In this document: one piece after another, positions 60,958-64,000 of the stretch
How the letters are laid out: every line of letters begins with the position of its first letter
Position numbering within the stretch: the stretch's first letter is position 1
From: Casuarina equisetifolia
Lineage: Eukaryota > Streptophyta > Magnoliopsida > Fagales > Casuarinaceae
Assembly: GCA_028551475.1 (NCBI GenBank)
Contig: CM052358.1
Coordinates: forward strand, 23,090,853 to 23,154,852
Length of the DNA stretch: 64,000 nt
Direction of reading: 5' to 3'
Translations under genes and position numbers: made by a program
Notes under the pieces: model-generated
Told to the model about the DNA's origin: nothing
Seen by the model: the letters and a program-made list of their open reading frames with translations, nothing else
The model's database searches: none

Positions 60958-62615
60958 TTACCTTAAGTTTTTAAAGAGAAGATTAAAAGCTCCTACTATA
61001 CAAAAAGCATCCCATGATGCCGCTAAGCCCATGTTATTGACATGTCTTTCATAAACACAAGGGCTTAGACCTTTAGTAAGCGGATCAGCTATCATATCAA
61101 CTGTACTAATCGACTCTACTAAAATTTCACCTTCCTTAACCTTTTCCTTTATGGTTAAGTACTTTATGTCTATATGTTTGGACCCTCCTAGACTTTTGTT
61201 ATTGTTAATAAACAATACTGCGGCTATATTATCACAGTATAACTTGATTAGTCTATTAACAACATCAAAGCCTTGTAATTCTCTTATGAGGTTCTTTAGC
61301 CAAACAGCTTGAATGGATGCTCCATAGCATGCCATAAATTCCGAATGCATGGTTGAAGATGTCATCATTGTCTGTTTTGAGCTTTTCCATGAAATAGCTC
61401 CTCCTGCCATCATAAACACATATCCTGATGTAGATTTCCAATCATCCTTACATCCAGCAAAATCTGAATCTGTATACCCAACCAGCTCTAATTCTTTTAC
61501 ATGCCTGTAAGTCATCATACAATCTTTTGTTCTCTTTAAGTACTTGAAGACCTTCTTAACAGCTACCCAATGCTCTTGTCCAGGATTCGATTGATATCTT
61601 CCAAGAAGTCCTGTTATAAAAGTTATGTCAGGGCGCGTACAAACTTGAGCATACATAATACTACCAAGCACACTTGCATATGGTATATTCCTCATTAAAG
61701 CTTTCTCTTCCTCTGTCACAGGGCATTGATCTTTACTTAATTTATCACTCTTATAGATTGGCACCTTACCTCCTTTACAATCTTCCATGTTATACCGTTC
61801 AAGAATTCGACCTATATATGCCTTTTGAGAAAGCCCCAATAAACGCCGAGAACGGTCCCTTTGAATTTCAATCCCTAAAACATAAGTTGCTTCACCGAGA
61901 TCCTTCATATCAAACTGAGTTGATAATAATTCTTTAGTCTCATGAAGTAACGTTTGACTATTACTTGCAAGTAAAATGTCATCCACATAAAGGACAAGAA
62001 AGATCGGAGTGCTCCCACTAATCTTAGTGTATATACAACGATCTACTTTATTCTCCACAAAACCACATAAAGTGATAAAACTATCAAACCTTATGTACCA
62101 CTGTCTAGAAGCTTGCTTAATCCATAAATAGACTTCTTAAGTCTACAAACAAGCTTTTCTCCTTCTTTCATTTCAAAACCTTCAGGCTGTTTCATATACA
62201 CTGTTTCATCTAGTGTTCCATTCAGAAAAGCAGTTTTAACATCCATTTGGTGTAATTCCATATCAAAATGAGCTACTCGAGCCATTACGATTCTAAAGGA
62301 ATCTTTAGAAGATATTGGAGAAAAAGTTTCATTATAATCTACTCCTTCTTTTTGTGTGAAACCTTTTGCTACTAATCTAGCTTTAAACCTTTCAACTTGA
62401 CCAGTAGAACTCCTTTTAGTCTTATATACCCATTTACAACCAACAGGTTTACAACCTTCAGGTAACTCAACTAGTTCCCAGACATCATTATGCTTCATTG
62501 ATTTCATTTCATCTTGCATTGCATCTAACCACAACTTTGCTTGAGAACTTGATATTGCTTCTGTATATGTTATTGGATCCTTCATAACTCCTATATCATA
62601 ATCATGTTCACCCAA
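60958..62615 (-). mobile_element. reverse transcriptase and RNase H of the TNT1-94-like copia
   Basis: The upstream frame (62615-62091) has KWVYKTKRSSTGQVERFKAR, ARLVAKGFTQKEGVDYNETF and QMDVKTAFLNG. The downstream frame (62058-60958, 366 codons) has LYVDDILLAS, DMKDLGEATYVLGIEI, GYTDSDFAGCKDDWKSTSGY and ends with MIADPLTKGL. Copia signature. Fossil. Confidence 0.92.
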
Positions 62616-62666
62616 ATAAACTAAATAATCTGGATGAATTGCAAACCTTCTTTCTCTAGTTGATCT

Positions 62667-63377
62667 TCAAAGTATAGGTTCAAGATCTTGATTCTGCACT
62701 TGATGTTCCATAACTGGATCTATAATAGATGATGAAGACTCAGAAGTCCTTACAGTTGGTACTCTAGGCATTTCTATTGCTTGAGTAGGTAAAGAAAACG
62801 TCACAGACGTGCCTACTACATCTGCATCCTGAATTGGTGAAGGAGTACTTACAACATTTTCCGCTATATCAAGCTCCAAAAACTTTGCAGTTTGAGACTC
62901 TACAATTCTAGTCCCTCCAGATGGGTTATAAAAATGATATCCCTTAGAATAGTCAGGATAAGAAACAAAATAACATCTTGTAGTCCTTGAATCCAACTTA
63001 CCTAGAGTTGGATTATACAATCTTACTTCTGTAGGACATCCCCAAACTCTTAAATGATTTAAACTAGGTACACGACCAGTCCACAACTCAAATGGCGTAA
63101 GTGGAACAACTTTTGTGGGTACTCCATTGAGTATATAAAAAGCTATTTTCAAAGCTTCTCCCCATAAGAAATCAGAAATTAGTTCTACTAACCATACTTC
63201 TCACCATATCCATAAGAGTCCTGTTACGTCTTTCAGCTACACCATTTTGTTCAAGACTCCCTAGCATTGTAAATTGAGCAACTATTCCGGAGTCTTCTAA
63301 ATATTGAGCAAACGGGCCTTTAAGTTGTCCAGCATTGCCATGTTTGCCATAGTATTCTCCCCCTCTATCTGACCTAA
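62667..63377 (-). mobile_element. integrase part of the TNT1-94-like copia
   Basis: Includes SDRGGEYYG-like core at the cut edge (63377), [21 protein letters not shown] near 63200, and the [20 protein letters not shown] region at about 63095-63035. Copia integrase. Fossil. Confidence 0.85.
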
Positions 63378-64000
63378 TGTTCGGTGAAATTTAAATGCAA
63401 GTGAACATGTCGAACAAGTAATATAATGATAAGAAAGATATCGTTCCACGAAGATTGGTGAATACTAAACTAATTAAGTACTAATGATGAATTAATCCTA
63501 AAATTTATCTAGCAAATCAAAATATTGTTGAAGATGAATTAAAATTTAAAATTTCTAAAACAAAAACTCAAAACTAATTAAAATTGAATCCAAGTAGGAA
63601 AAATCAAGATGAGACACATGTTAGAACTTTTGATTTCACCATAACTACTAGATATGAATTTCCATAGTTTATGCCTGCAAGAATGATATTATCTATGTGA
63701 TGGCGGAATTTCCTAATTTATTTACTATCCTATGTCTAGGTATAGTAAACCTATTTAGTTCATTAATTCACTATATCTCTATATGTGAATTGAAACAAAC
63801 CAAATGCATTAGGATCTGTGAATATTCCTGGTTTACAATAAATCTTTCGATCATCTTATCACCAAAAGCCACACAAATAACATGGTATATGTCTATCCAT
63901 ATTTAATTCATGGTTATATATTATAAGAAGCAATTGCATATTATTACCTTTCAGTCTCTAACATACACATCAAATCATTCAAGTGGTGGCCAATCACTTA
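63378..64000 (-). repeat. LTR of the tRNA-Asp gypsy family (runs off right edge)
   Basis: Starts TGTTCGGTGAAATTT in plus orientation and follows 519-1141 with about 1% difference by eye. Either a solo LTR or the 3' LTR of a longer element beyond the window. It interrupts a copia integrase. Confidence 0.92.

Larger units (their letters stand above)
60100..63377 (-). mobile_element. Ty1/copia element, 3' portion, interrupted by an LTR
   Basis: Minus-strand copia fossil of TNT1-94-like type. The 3' LTR is 60549-60100, a polypurine tract AAGTGGGAGAA lies just before it, and RNase H plus reverse transcriptase (62615-60958) and integrase (63377-62667) follow upstream. The integrase core is cut at 63377 by the gypsy-family LTR; gag and the 5' LTR lie beyond the window. 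Age cannot be set from one LTR. Long frames suggest few breaks in the visible part, but it is split. Confidence 0.9.

Overview
This is AT-rich nuclear DNA from a flowering plant, almost certainly a eudicot. It has multi-exon receptor-kinase genes with plant-type GT-AG introns, Ty1/copia and Ty3/gypsy LTR retrotransposons primed by plant initiator-Met or Asp tRNAs, and L1-type LINEs. The species cannot be named from the sequence alone.

The backbone is a threefold tandem duplication of a unit carrying a G-type lectin S-receptor-like kinase (SD-1/CES101-like) followed by a second, badly decayed relative. Unit 1 is copy A (4093-12395) plus relic B (about 13709-13985). Unit 2 is copy D (25814-29218) plus relic C (about 35974-36300). 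Unit 3 is copy E (49782-59328) plus relic G (about 60005-60099). All are on the + strand and share upstream DNA (from about 3330, 24995 and 49075). A is a wreck split by a LINE. D is nearly whole but has a frame break in a six-G run and a shortened lectin domain. E has a copia element inside its first exon plus several stops. Between units 1 and 2, on the opposite strand, is the one gene that looks intact: an intronless LECRK/RLK1-like G-type lectin receptor kinase with a non-RD (HCD) catalytic loop (14893-17289).

Mobile elements fill much of the rest. One LTR family with a tRNA-Asp primer site appears four times: the 5' LTR of an element leaving the left edge (519-1912), solo LTRs at 9755-11132 and 43744-45041, and a copy running off the right edge (63378 on). 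A complete gypsy fossil lies at 29425-34693 and two complete copia fossils at 41504-47700 and 49913-55661, each with 5-bp target duplications. A third copia (60100-63377) cuts relic G and is itself cut by the right-edge LTR. LINE pieces lie at 5419-11579, 19745-21239 (one LINE inside another), 47948-48264 and 57983-58146.

Between 36.7 and 41 kb are remains of an unidentified minus-strand gene: a Pro/Gln-rich exon built of about 20-residue repeats with three CAG-to-TAG stops, two other exon-like pieces, and an intron-like stretch carrying a four-copy tandem repeat of about 310-340 bp. No RNA gene, CRISPR array or bacterial-type feature was seen. The nested insertions give a relative order: duplication of the kinase units, then LINE, gypsy and copia insertions, then the tRNA-Asp LTR family.
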